The translations under genes were made by a program, and so were the position numbers. Of a stretch of DNA of 64,000 nt, positions 53,641 through 64,000 are shown one piece after another. The notes below the pieces were generated by a model. It was given only the letters and a program-made list of their open reading frames with translations. It was not told the origin of the DNA and did no database searches. Positions within the stretch are counted from its first letter, which is position 1. Each line of letters starts with the position of its first letter. The DNA lies in the NCBI RefSeq assembly GCF_918797505.1, contig NC_092794.1:65881345-65945344 (forward strand). The letters are read 5' to 3'. Source of the stretch: Bemisia tabaci (lineage: Eukaryota > Arthropoda > Insecta > Hemiptera > Aleyrodidae).

Positions 53641-54231
53641 TGTGAGGAGATGCGAAAGTTTCCATAGTCAGGATCGGTCATGATCGGAAATGACCGGTCA
53701 AGTTCGCTGGATGACGATTGCAGCGTCGAATCAGAGCGGCCAGGGAGTGCGCACGCGCAGAGGAGAGGAAAGCGCGAGAGAGCTTCAGAGCAGAGCGCGA
53801 GGAGGCCCGGAGATCAGTATTGTTACGGATGCCACTTGGTGCGTGGACTTTGGTGGTGCCACGCTCAAACCCAAGTACCTAGAGTCGTCAATACCTATTC
53901 ATGATTTTTTCTTACCGTCAGATGCTGTTGGTCAGTAATTGTTCAACGTGCTAATCTAATGCGGAATATCACGTCTAGCTAAAAGCGAGTAATCTTTTTC
54001 TTTGCCTCCTCGTTTTATCCCTTTTTTTCTTCTTCCATCTGGATCTCGCAAGGAGGTTTGATCCGAGGGATATATCCCTCGCTATCGCCACCTTTTCCGA
54101 GGTCCCCCCCCCCTTGGCTCTCGCGTCGGAGGTTTGATCCGAGGGATATATCCCTCGCCATCGCCTCCTTCCTCGAGGGCCTTCCCCCTTTTCCTTTACA
54201 GGATATCCAGTGGAGCTGCCGCATCATTACA
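53641..54231 (+). repeat. element 2, 3' LTR with a 76-bp duplication
   Basis: 591 bp, against 515 in the 5' copy. The extra sequence is a second, slightly different copy of the GGAGGTTTGATCCGAGGGAT segment (54052-54150 region) including a run of 10 C. Otherwise no difference seen by eye. Confidence 0.92.
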
Positions 54232-54235
54232 GGAG

Positions 54236-54560
54236 CATGATGGATTTTCCGTTCGTTTTCCGGACCGGTTCTGTCTACTCCCAGCGCGTTTTTAACTTTC
54301 GTGGATCGATCTTTCAGGAATTTCGACAGGCGTGAAAGTATCCTTGAAAAAACTAACTCATAATCCTGAGTTCCATATTCTCGGCCGGGGATACTAGCAT
54401 GGGGGCGCATAGACTTTTCATCTCTGACCGGTTGCATCGATTTCGTTCTTTCATTTTCATTTTTTTTCGTCATTTTATGTGTTTCTCATTTTCGCGGATT
54501 GATTTGTCAAAAATGTCAACGCGCACGAAAATATCCCGGAGGCAAAACCTCTCCGTGGTT
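54236..54560. repeat. degenerate satellite, continuation of 43140-44123
   Basis: ATTCTCGGCCGGGGATACTA, GGCGTGAAAGTATCC and GCGCACGAAAATATCC are variants of the satellite landmarks on the other side of element 2. Confidence 0.7.
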
Positions 54561-54737
54561 ATTCACTATTCGGTATATAGTGTGAAACGCATCGTCTGAA
54601 ATCGTCCATCGCGGTAGTCGATTTCGTGGTTTTTTTCATCAGTGCCGTATTGGCTTCATCCGTGTTTTATAAAAGCAACAAGTGCAAACGTTTTTATTGA
54701 TTAATGAAACGAGAGTACGTAACCAAGGTATGGCACT

Positions 54738-54901
54738 CAGTGGCGTGGTGTGCTTTGCGATGTATCGATTGATCGGCCATTTAAACCTATGGAAAAGTAT
54801 CAATCAACAGGGTATTCGCAGCGAACACCTTAATAATCGATTATTTACCACTGCTTCAAATGGGGAAATATCGATAGATAGCAAAGCACGCCACGCCACT
54901 G
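54738..54901. mobile_element. hAT-like MITE family C, copy 2
   Basis: CAGTGGCGTGGTGTGCTTTG at the left, inverse ending CACGCCACTG. TSD not visible, so older than copies 1 and 4. Confidence 0.75.
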
Positions 54902-55332
54902 GCGATATTACGGTTGATGACGTCTTACGCCGTGTTTTTTGATGAGGCTTCGTCCCCGTTGGAACTAGATGTTCGGATTTTTGTTTTAAATTTCAGGAGC
55001 ATAAACCATCAAAACACGATTCAATTTTTAGCGCGATTGTCCCATCCTCATTGCTTTGCTTATGGATGCATACTTTGAACTGCCGTTTAAACTCACCGCG
55101 GAAGCCAACATAGCGTCCGGATATTGGTATATCCTTGGCGTACCACCGCGATTTTTTCTGCTACCGGGCGATGCCTCTGCCGCGATCCATGGTTTGTGCA
55201 GTCATGCAATGGTAGCAACTGTGGACCATAAATTGCGATAGAGGGGTGGAAAGTGACAACACGGTAGTAGTTATATTATCGGACGTCATGGTAGCTTTCT
55301 GGGGGATGTGCGTGCAAATGTGAGCCCAACAT
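54902..55332. other. non-coding stretch, nothing recognised
   Basis: One 61-codon frame without recognisable motifs. Confidence 0.35.
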
Positions 55333-55642
55333 GCACGAAGAAAAAAACTTCGTGCGCGGAACCCGAAGTTGAGGTCATATGGATCTCTGAAGTTTTCGGA
55401 TCACGTATCTAAAAACTTGAGGTCCAGCTGCCGAAGTTCGGGTCAGACATCTGCAGTACTTCGATATATATCGAAGGGTTCGGGTCACATATATGAAGTA
55501 CTCCGGTGTATACCGAAGTGCCTCGATGTCTGACCCGAACTTCGGCAGCTCGATCTCAAGTTTTCGGATGCGTGATCAGAAAACATCAGAGATCTATATG
55601 ACCTCAACTGCGGGTCCCATGCAGACGTTTTTTTCTTCGTGC
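55333..55642. mobile_element. foldback MITE family E, copy 2
   Basis: Ends GCACGAAGAAAAAAACTTCG and inverse TTTTTTTCTTCGTGC. The whole element is nearly self-complementary and matches 7024-7331. Confidence 0.82.
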
Positions 55643-55646
55643 ACGC

Positions 55647-55803
55647 TAAGTCGAACTCTTTTTTCGTGGTTTACTATCATTTAACAAAATCAGGGAATAT
55701 GTAGGGTATATTTATGTATAAACGGCCTCTCCCTTTCTATTTCCCAGAAGTACAGCAATTAAAAATTGCTGAATAATCCCATATTGCGTGTGTCCTTTAC
55801 ATA
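55647..55803. repeat. 156-bp direct repeat, copy 1 (carries the palindrome insertion)
   Basis: Matches 57278-57434 (GTGGTTTACTATCATTTAAC, ATTGCGTGTGTCCTTTACAT). In this copy the sequence is broken by the palindromic element at the TA after TTTACA. Confidence 0.88.
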
Positions 55804-57013
55804 CAGGGTGTCCCAAAAGTCCGTACCCCCCCTCATAACTTTTGAACGGTTAGAGATAGAAAAACGAAACTTTGGGAATGTTTCTATCTTAAAGGGGTCC
55901 ATCTTCTAGGGGGGTCAAAATTTTTGTCCCCCCCTCAGGGGGGGCGCGGGGGCCCCCAACTTTTTTTTTTCAAATGGTAACCCCTATCTTGTGATACATC
56001 ATTAGAAAGAGCATAAAAAACTAAGAATTTTGGCGCAAACCGCAAATCAATATCTTAATTTTTGACCGAGTTATGATAGGTCAAAGGTCAAATTTGACCT
56101 ATTTTCAAAAAATCATATCTCCGGTTCAAATTATCGTAAAGAAAAAAATAAAACGGGAAAATTTACCAAATTGTAAGCACTTTCAAGTAAAAATCACAGA
56201 AATTACTTCAAACTAATTTTAAGGGGGGTTTCGGATCCCCAAATACGTCATTTTAAAGGTCATACGATACTCTCGCGAAATGAGCCACTTTCTCCTTACT
56301 TTTCCTCAACATTATCTTAGTAAGTTCAAAATTAGTTCAAAATTGCGTTTTCAATTTCAAGTCCCCAAATTTCGAGCAAAGTTCAAAAAACGAAATTTAA
56401 GGTAATTCAATTCAACCATTTAAATTTCATTTTTTTTAAAACTTTGTTCGAAATTTGGGGACTTGAAAATGCAATTTTGAACTAATTTTGAACTTACTAA
56501 GATAATGTTGAGGAAAAGTAAGGAGAAAGTGGCTCATTTCGCGAGAGTATCGTATGACCTTTAAAATGACGTATTTGGGGATCCGAAACCCCCCTTAAAA
56601 TTAGTTTGAAGTAATTTCTGTGATTTTTACTTGAAAGTGCTTACAATTTGGTAAATTTTCCCGTTTTATTTTTTTCTTTACGATAATTTGAACCGGAGAT
56701 ATGATTTTTTGAAAATAGGTCAAATTTGACCTTTGACCTATCATAACTCGGTCAAAAATTAAGATATTGATTTGCGGTTTGCGCCAAAATTCTTAGTTTT
56801 TTATGCTCTTTCTAATGATGTATCACAAGATAGGGGTTACCATTTGAAAAAAAAAAGTTGGGGGCCCCCGCGCCCCCCCTGAGGGGGGGACAAAAATTTT
56901 GACCCCCCTAGAAGATGGACCCCTTTAAGATAGAAACATTCCCAAAGTTTCGTTTTTCTATCTCTAACCGTTCAAAAGTTATGAGGGGGGGTACGGACTT
57001 TTGGGACACCCTG
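55804..57013. mobile_element. 1.2-kb near-perfect palindromic element, TA target site
   Basis: CAGGGTGTCCCAAAAGTCCG at the left and its exact inverse at the right, with arms of about 595 bp that are almost perfect reverse complements around a short spacer near 56405-56420. Flanked by TA on both sides. No coding capacity. The TA duplication fits Tc1/mariner-type transposases. Confidence 0.9.
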
Positions 57014-57216
57014 TATAATTAACTACTAGTATCCTTCCTCATTTCAATGCAACTTGTGATATTAATGACCTCCTTTTCTCGTATTTCAGGATTGATAGCT
57101 GCGGGACTCTCATAAGGTATGTAATTTTAATTTTCTGCATCAGCTTAAATTAAGATAAAAAAAAAAAAAAAAATGGGCGGCAAATTTAAGCTAATTTTTT
57201 TTCAACTCAGACTACA

Positions 57217-57277
57217 CTGCTGTGCTAAGGAAGAACGCCGTATGAACATTCGAGAGTTGCCAAATTTCCTCGGATGA
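57217..57277. mobile_element. MITE family B, 60-bp end fragment
   Basis: CTGCTGTGCTAAGGAAGAAC to AGAGTTGCCAAATTTCC, then joined to the 156-bp direct repeat. Confidence 0.75.
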
Positions 57278-57434
57278 ACTAAGTCGAACTTGTTTTTCGT
57301 GGTTTACTATCATTTAACAAAACCAGGGAAAATTACTGTATATTTATGTATAAACGGCCTTTCCCTTTCTATTTCCCAGAAGTACAGCAATTAAAAATCG
57401 CTGAATAATACCATATTGCGTGTGTCCTTTACAT
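57278..57434. repeat. 156-bp direct repeat, copy 2 (empty site)
   Basis: Same as 55647-55803 with few differences, continuing through TTTACATATAATTA without the palindrome. Confidence 0.88.
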
Positions 57435-58890
57435 ATAATTACAGGGTTCCCAGCGATCTGGAAAACCTGGAAAAGTCAGGGGGAAAAAAATGGCCTGGAA
57501 AACATGGAAAAGTCAGGGAATTTGCTCCAAAAGTCTGGAATTTTTTCAAGTACTGAGAAAAAAAGTTTAATAAGTAAACAAGTAAATATAAAAGAATTGT
57601 GTGTGTGTTACTACCAAACCAGTACATATTTTGTCGGCGTTTAGCCGAGGGTAAAACCCTCGTTTCCACCGTCCACCACGAGGAGGAACCGACATCAGAC
57701 GGCACGCTTCCACCGTCCAACTTACAACTTCCACGGCATACGTTAATTTGAAACTCAAAATTTTGAAGAAATTTTGAAAAAATGGAGAAGAAATTTTGAA
57801 AATTGGAGAAGAAATTTAAAAGACAAAGGCATGGGGCTCATGCCTTTGTTGTTAGTGAGATTTAATAAGGATAACCTTATTTTTAAAATTTTTTTAAAAT
57901 TTAATAATTATTAAAGAGCTCATGCCATGAAGAGTTGGGTTGGCGTTCTGGGCGCACCCTCACTCACAACAGTGAACAATTCGCCAATGACCGAATGCAG
58001 AGAACTCCTCTACCACCGTGCGATCCAGCAGTGAGACAACAAACTCGTAGCTGGATACTCTCTACAGAGATAGAGATTGCTGAAACTTTGTCCGGCTTGT
58101 TCGGCCCAGGAGAACAGAATACCCTGAGCCACGAGACCCGGGACTCTCGTGAAGTATTCGGCTCGTCCTGCATCAAAACCTACTTCAATCTGCAACATCG
58201 CCCCAACCACCAGCCCGTTTGAGAGGCGTCCGACCCTCCGGTTCCGACTTTGCCTGGTCTAAAGTGTCCCGGGGGGGATGACGGCTTTAGACTTAATGCG
58301 CAAGCATCGGCAGATACCGGAGGTTGACCAGAACAGGATTGCCAGGCTTCGATCGGTCACCCCTGCAATTGGTCACTGACGAATCGCGCAAAGTCGGTCA
58401 CAGATCGGGATTTTCAGACCACTGTGTACCGGTTGATCCTTGCACCTCGCGGTTCAAGGATATGGCCTAACTACTATCAGTGGTCCTCTGAAGATCATCG
58501 TTCCCCTCATGTTCCTAAGGTTCCGCTTGATCTCTTCCGTAAGCCAGGGATATGGGCTAACAACCAAGGTAATAACGTACCAAGGTTCCGCTTGATCCAA
58601 GGCTGCAATGGATATGGCCTAACATCCAAGGTATAAACAGCCTTGCTGCGCGCGAAGCAGGGCACCAAGGAAGCGGTTGATCCATGCCCGAGCGTATTAG
58701 GGATATGGGCTAACAACCAAGGTAATAACGTACCAAGGATGCGCTTGATCCTAAATTGCTCGTTACGATGTGTGAAGAGATATGGGCTAACAACCAGAGG
58801 CGAGGGAGGGTGCAGAATCACAACAGTTTGCCGGCGTTTGGCACGGGTCAGAGACCCGCCCCAGGTCCACCACGAGGAGGCTCCGGCACC
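57435..58890. repeat. low-copy repeats, no gene
   Basis: Two related stretches (GTCCACCACGAGGAGGAACC near 57673 and GTCCACCACGAGGAGGCTCC near 58866, each after a CGGCGTTT(A/G)GC motif) and five GATATGG(G/C)CTAAC motifs between 58453 and 58795, partly in a unit with AAGGTAATAACGTACCAAGG. Could be remains of a retroelement; no protein domain seen. Confidence 0.5.
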
Positions 58891-58894
58891 AGAC

Positions 58895-59310
58895 CCTTTT
58901 CTCTCTTCTCACGTTTCCTCTCGCTTTTCCTCTCGATTTTCTTCTCACTTTTCTTCTCGCTTTTCCTCTTGCTTTTCTTCTTGCTTTTCTTCTCGCTTTC
59001 CTTCTCGCTTTCCTTCTCAATTTCCTTCTCGCTCTCCTTCTCAATTTCCTTCTCGCTTTCCTTCTCAATTTCCTTCTCGCTTTCCTTCTCAATTTCCTTC
59101 TCGCGCTTTCCATCTCAATTTCCTTCTCGCTTTCCCTCTCACTGTTTTACTGTGTGCTTTCACTGTTTTATTCTCTCTTATGTTCTCTCTATTCTTCTCT
59201 TCTTCTTCTCCCATGTCTCTTCTTTTCTCTCCTCTCTTCTCTCTTTTCTTCCTGTTCTTTCTCTTATCTTCTTCCTCCTCTTTCTATTTTTCTCCCTCTC
59301 CTCAAACTTT
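58895..59310. repeat. polypyrimidine minisatellite, 24-bp unit
   Basis: TTCCTTCTCGCTTTCCTTCT and CAAT-containing variants in tandem (clearest 58990-59130), then irregular CT-rich DNA. The 234- and 200-codon frames over it are Ser/Phe-rich translations without a start or domain. Confidence 0.85.
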
Positions 59311-59619
59311 GATTTTACCCTATACGAAGAGGTACTTTCACGAATGAGCCGTAAATAGTAGTTTTTTATCGTAGAATATAGTCTATTTGATCCCCAGGGA
59401 ATCTAGTAGCCAGTAATAGACTTCTGACAGTGCTTCAGAAGACAAAAGCACACTCCGTCACCGAGACAGAGAATTGACGAAGGAAGTGATTCGATCACTT
59501 CATTCGACGTTAGGAAAAGTCTCAAAATGGTGAGCAATATAAAAATGTTGAGCATCTTATTTATAATCAAGAATCTCATTCCGAGACAAAAGTCCTGAGG
59601 ACAGAAGAACTTGCGATCC

Positions 59620-59776
59620 CAGTGGCGTGACGTGAATTGCGATATATCGATTGTTATGCCATTTAAATCCATGGTAAAAAACCAATTATTAAGGTGTTCG
59701 CTACGAACACCCTGTTTATCGATCCTTTTCCATAGGTTTAAATGGCCGATATATCGCAAAGCACGCCACGCCACTG
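59620..59776. mobile_element. hAT-like MITE family C, copy 3
   Basis: CAGTGGCGTGACGTGAATTG and inverse ending CACGCCACTG. TSD not visible. Confidence 0.75.
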
Positions 59777-60632
59777 CACGAGCCGTCCATTTTTCATCAT
59801 TTATTTCGGTAGAAATAACGTTGAATCAATAAGAAACTCGATGAAACACAACTACACCGAAACACACTCGTTCATCATATGTATGAACTGATATTAATCA
59901 AAATTAATCATTTATTGTCTCAAACTGTGCTTTTTGCTAAGTCCTGACGACGGCTGAGGCCGAAAAGCTTCGACTATTAAGTTCCTGAATTTCAAGTTAA
60001 CGTGAGTTAACAGTTTATTTTAACCCATAGCACTGGCTACCCAACAAACCAAAAATTACACAAAAACTACTACCATAATGTTGTAAATCAACACTTTCAA
60101 TACATCTACAAATTGTCATTGAAAGAGCAAAATTGATCAAGACGGATTATAAATATTAGTCGTAAAACAGTAACCTCAGGCGGAATTTTTTCGTTTTGCA
60201 AAACAACCTCTAGTATAGCAATAATGAAAGTTTTGGTGGTTCACTCGCCTCGGCACATTAAAACTAAACTTAAGAGAGCTCATCGTTTCGCGCGTGAAAG
60301 AACGTAACTTCATTTCAATGTTGCCAAATGTCCCCTCGCAAATTGCATATTAAGTAGGAGGATCTTGAACTTTCCTAACTGGAAATTTCATTGATAATTT
60401 TCCCCGAGATTTCATGCAAAATTAAAATAAAAATTACACAGGCACATTTTCATTAATTTGTTTTACAAAGTTGTGCCTGAAAATTGCACAGCTATAACTT
60501 TGTAAAATAAATTAATTGTTTGAGTCAATTTGGTGACCTTGGAATGGAGTTACATTCCTTCGTACGGGAGACAAGTTCTACATTTAAACGTCTGGTCAGT
60601 TCTACTTATATGTGTGACAGACGAGAGTTAAA
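59777..60632. other. non-coding stretch, nothing recognised
   Basis: AT-rich, no frame of note. Confidence 0.35.
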
Positions 60633-60771
60633 TGGACTACATTTTGCAATTAGGAACTAAAATTTCTGGCTCATCCTTAAAAACACTTTTGTGCATCGGG
60701 AAACTAATGGCTCATAAGTTATTTCTAAACTGAGTCAGAAATTATAGTTCCCAATTGCAAAATGTGGTCCA
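60633..60771. mobile_element. 139-bp TIR element family J, copy 2
   Basis: Starts TGGACTACATTTTGCAATTA and ends AATTGCAAAATGTGGTCCA. Confidence 0.8.
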
Positions 60772-61066
60772 AATGAGTCTGGAGGCTATTGGAGCGGAGG
60801 AAAACTTATTATTCATGTGGAAACTACCTTTCATAACAATATGCCGGGCCCCTTTTACTAGTGACCAGATCTGTAAGAGGAGACCTATCTTTCTGGGGAC
60901 AAAATTCCTTTACTCAGGAAATTTGATCCTAAATCTCAAAAACTGTCGTGAAGCTTGAAGACAAAAATTCCTAGGTTGTAGAAAAATGTTGCTCATGTGT
61001 TCGCAAAAAGTTAAGAACAATTTTCTTCCGGAGGAGAAGCTCTTTTTACACAGATCCACACACAAA

Positions 61067-61205
61067 TGGACTGCATTTTGCAATTGAGCACTAAAATTTG
61101 TGTCTCAAGTTTAGAAACAACGTAAGTACCCATAGTATCATATGCACATAAGTGTTTTTATAGATGAGCCAGAAATTGTAGCTCCGAATTGCAAAATTTA
61201 GTTCA
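61067..61205. mobile_element. 139-bp TIR element family J, copy 3
   Basis: Starts TGGACTGCATTTTGCAATTG and ends AATTGCAAAATTTAGTTCA. Confidence 0.75.
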
Positions 61206-61435
61206 AATTAAGTAACGTTGACTCAGACCGCTCTCGGCGCCCTCTGCTCAATCTTCACCAGATTGAAGGCAAGAAGGAAGTAAAGCAGCCGATAACCTAA
61301 CAAGGTTTAACAGTTAATTTCCACCGCGACGCACTTTTAGACCCCGGCTCGTCAAAAATTCTTCCAAAGACACGAGGCACTCTGGAAATTCATGAATAAT
61401 CATCCAAAATTGTTACATATTGTTACTTTGCTCTA

Positions 61436-63756
61436 TGATGACCCATGTCTCCAGTAAAAATCTTAGCTTGAGGATACGTCTGGTTTTAGAATTACAGCGT
61501 TGACAAGTTTCCATATTTAAGCTTTGTAAACAACTGTCATTGGATGTTTCATGATATTTTAAGACATTTTATCAACAGTCAGTTTACATTTTTCTAAAAA
61601 AATACGTTAATAATAAATAATTTTTCTACGTTAATGCTGTTGATTCTGTTGATACAACGTTGCAAACTTGACATCACAGACCTATAAAAATGCTCATTTT
61701 GTTCGGTTTTTTAATTAAAAAACGAACTTATTGACCACCTAAAGGTATGATAATGTGGTTGAGCTGAAATTCTATGATAAGATTAGTCTTGTGTAAAAGT
61801 TTTACCGCGAGTGTAAGTATAGATTTAACGACACAGCGTTGCAAAGTTTATGTATATAAGCTTTAAAAATGTTTTTATTTTTAAGTTCAGTGTTTGTTTG
61901 TTTGTTTTTTTTTGTTTTTTTTTTTGTATTTTTTATGAAATAAACCATTTACGTTATCTGCAGATGTAAGATTGATTTGTAGTGATACAGCGTTGCCAAG
62001 CTTACAATTTTGAACTCAACGAAATATGATTTTTTTTTAATTTTTTTTTTTCCAGTTTAAGATAAAATCAATGGGTGTCATCCCTCATATCAAGCCAAAA
62101 TATCAAGGTCTGATGTCTGTTCCAAGTGACAATTGGTTTTTGCAATAATACTCTCGCCAAGTTAATTCACAATTCTCTCCAAGCAATAAATAATAGACGA
62201 TTTTAAAATAAAGATGCTTCCAGTAGTTATTTAATTTTGCTTATTTTTTTATTTACATTGACATTCTTTTCTTTCAATTGTATATGACTTTCTACCGTAC
62301 ATTTTTTCCATTTTTTTTATTTTTAAATTTTTTATAGTTTTTTTTCTTCTTCCTTCAAAATATTTTATTCATGTGATGCTTCAGTATCAGTCCTGTCTTG
62401 CCTTCAAATCTATATAAAACGCCTCAACATGAAATAATTTTAAAATTCTCTCTTAAGGAGGCGTCTGGGTTTTTTATACATTAACGCATCAGTGATTTAA
62501 ATATTCTATTTAGGTTTTAAATTATATTTTATTGTTTTGTTGGTGTATTTATTATTTTTCGTTCATTCGATTTACTTTGCATTTTTTTTTTTTTTTTTTT
62601 TCTTTTTATCTCTTTAATATTTTCAAAATCTTCCATTCTTACGTTTAACATACTCAGTTTTTTAAGGCGTAATGAATGTATCGTCTATATCAAGATTTAT
62701 TTCTACTTAAAAAAACCCAAACGCCTCCATATTCTATGTTAGTTTCTTCATTACACCTAAAAAAGGTTGAATTTGCAACTAAGTCTAGGCAGAATATTTC
62801 AGATCTTGAAAGCAACACTGATGCTGAATCATCCATTGTATTCCAAAAATCCTCTGAAATTACATTTTAAAGTAAAATAACTATTGGAAGAATCCTTACT
62901 TTTAACTAATTTTATACAATCGAATGTTAAAAGAAAAGCAGATAAAATTTGCAACGATGTTATTTTAATGCAATTGTTACCCAGGATCAACATAAAGCCT
63001 CCACATTTCGCTTCACACTATTAACCATTAACTCATATTGTATCTTGTCTCCAATACAATGACAAGAAAAAGTAGACATTTTCATAGATGAAAGATGTAA
63101 ACTTTGCAACGCTGTATTGCCCAAAATTGTCGTATACTGATTAAATCTATGCTATACGTCTAAACTTTGCAACGCTGCATTGCCTAAAATTATCGTACAC
63201 TGATATAAATTTTACTCTGAGTCTGCGAGTATCTCTAATTGTATATTTTATGTCTCAAATACTGCTACAATATACAAAACTATAAAAAATGGGTATTTTT
63301 AAAGGCAAGAATGTAATTTTTGCAACGTTATACTGCTATTAACGGCTCATCCACAATTTGAAACTTCTACTACGGATTTTCTTATAATTTTTCAGTTACG
63401 CGTCATGTTTACTTGAAACTTACATTACTTGTTACTTACATTACTTTGAAATTGGCTTTTGGAAGAAATTCTTCAAAAATATGAAGATTTTTTAGACTCA
63501 AACATGCAAACTTTGCAACGCTGTAGCTCCAAAACCAATGGCGTGGCGTGAATTGCGATATATCGATTGTCATGCCATTTAAACCTATGAAGAAGGATTG
63601 ATAGACAGGGTGTTCGCAGCGAACACCTTAATAATCGATTCTTTACCATAGCTTTAAATGGCATGAGAATCGATACATCGCAATTCACGCCACGCCACTG
63701 TCCAAAACCAAACGTATCCTCAAGCTAAAATTTTTACCGGAGGCTTGTCTCATCAT
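61436..63756. mobile_element. 2.3-kb TIR element with subterminal motif arrays
   Basis: Ends: left TCTTAGCTTGAGGATACGTC with a TCCAGTAAAAA stretch before it, right the inverse (GTATCCTCAAGCTAAAATTT). Inside, TACAGCGTTGCAAAGTTT-type motifs stand in plus orientation at about 61493, 61652, 61833 and 61987 and in inverse orientation at about 62948, 63102, 63166, 63320 and 63510. The AT-rich middle holds no transposase. The right TIR is interrupted by a family C MITE (63536-63700). Confidence 0.72.
63536..63700. mobile_element. hAT-like MITE family C, copy 4 (TSD TCCAAAAC)
   Basis: 165 bp with ends CAATGGCGTGGCGTGAATTG and inverse. Perfect 8-bp TSD TCCAAAAC at 63528-63535 and 63701-63708. Nested in the 2.3-kb TIR element. 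Confidence 0.88.
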
Positions 63757-64000
63757 AAGGTTTCATTTCGGTCACGTACGAATGAAATCCCCGGGTTTCA
63801 AAAAAGGTCGCTCCTCTGACATAAGGACGTATCTCACTTTTCACATGAACCGCAGAAAGCATGGATTTGAATGTGACCCAGGGCTCACGAGGAAATTGAG
63901 ATTCGCCCTTTCGTCAGAGGAGCGACGAAACGGGGCCACTCATTGGGAGGCTTTTAAATCTATTTTCCTCCCTCAATTGGACTGCATTTTGCAATTTGGA
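63757..64000. other. non-coding; family J element cut by the window edge
   Basis: From 63979 TGGACTGCATTTTGCAATTT matches the start of the 139-bp elements and continues past the window end. Confidence 0.6.

Larger units (their letters stand above)
44128..54231 (+). mobile_element. LTR retrotransposon element 2 (Ty3/gypsy type), full length
   Basis: A 10,104-bp element with LTRs starting TGTGAGGAG and ending CATTACA, flanked by GGAG at 44124-44127 and 54232-54235. Contains intact gag, pol and ORF3 and all cis elements listed below. Pol is clearly homologous to that of element 1 over its whole length, so the two are families of one lineage. The LTRs look identical except for a 76-bp tandem duplication in the 3' copy. 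Intact frames make it a candidate active element. Confidence 0.95.

Noticed and set aside
58643..59347. 234-codon plus-strand frame as a gene
   Set aside because: Over half is a pyrimidine minisatellite giving Ser/Phe runs; a second frame of similar length overlaps it.
59944..59975. CTGACGA, short hairpin, then GAAA: hammerhead-ribozyme-like core
   Set aside because: The pairing of stem II conflicts with the required G in GAAA and no stem I or III can be drawn around it; likely chance.

Overview
The window reads as eukaryotic, AT-rich, intergenic or intronic DNA, most probably from an insect. There are no bacterial-style operons, no rRNA or tRNA genes that I can recognise, and no convincing conserved host protein-coding gene. 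Almost everything that can be named is mobile or repetitive. The hairpin-type elements ending in the CTGCCGTGCTAAGG motif look to me like repeats of a hemipteran (whitefly-like) genome, but that is memory-based and weak.

Layout. 1-14.6 kb: non-coding DNA with small terminal-inverted-repeat (TIR) elements whose target-site duplications (TSDs) are often still readable, a 19-bp minisatellite, a decayed mariner/Tc1-like transposase fragment, and a textbook recursive (zero-length-exon) splice site near 8.93 kb. 14.6-16.4 kb: a non-autonomous Transib-like element with CGTCG TSDs and RSS-like ends. 17.7-27.7 kb: a long-TIR element split by a full-length Ty3/gypsy-type LTR retrotransposon (element 1, 17875-27394, LTRs apparently identical by eye, TSD AGAC). 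27.7-44.1 kb: non-coding DNA, more TIR elements, minisatellites (36-bp, about 101-bp) and degenerate satellite DNA. 44.1-54.2 kb: a second full-length LTR retrotransposon of the same lineage (element 2, 44128-54231, TSD GGAG), inserted into that satellite. 54.2-64 kb: a 1.2-kb near-perfect palindrome with a paralogous empty site beside it, a pyrimidine minisatellite, 139-bp TIR elements, and a 2.3-kb TIR element with mirror-image subterminal motif arrays, itself hit by a 165-bp hAT-like element.

The most interesting system is the LTR-retrotransposon lineage represented by elements 1 and 2. Both share: a SAP-like helix region at the Gag N-terminal side; an SR-protein-like Arg/Ser-rich Gag C-terminus; a canonical A AAA AAC slippery heptamer directly abutting the gag UAG stop, followed after exactly 7 nt by an H-type pseudoknot that can be folded in both; two retropepsin domains in tandem at the start of Pol (two D-T-G motifs each); RT, RNase H and integrase with a GPY/F module; a third, non-envelope ORF with a conserved DWSxFD plus EYKKRR core, preceded by a splice-acceptor-like sequence; and a perfect hairpin directly upstream of the polypurine tract. 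Element 2 has intact gag, pol and ORF3. Element 1 has two small frameshifts in pol around the RNase H region although its LTRs look identical. Gag would form particles, the frameshift would set the Gag:Gag-Pol ratio, and ORF3 is probably made from a spliced RNA.
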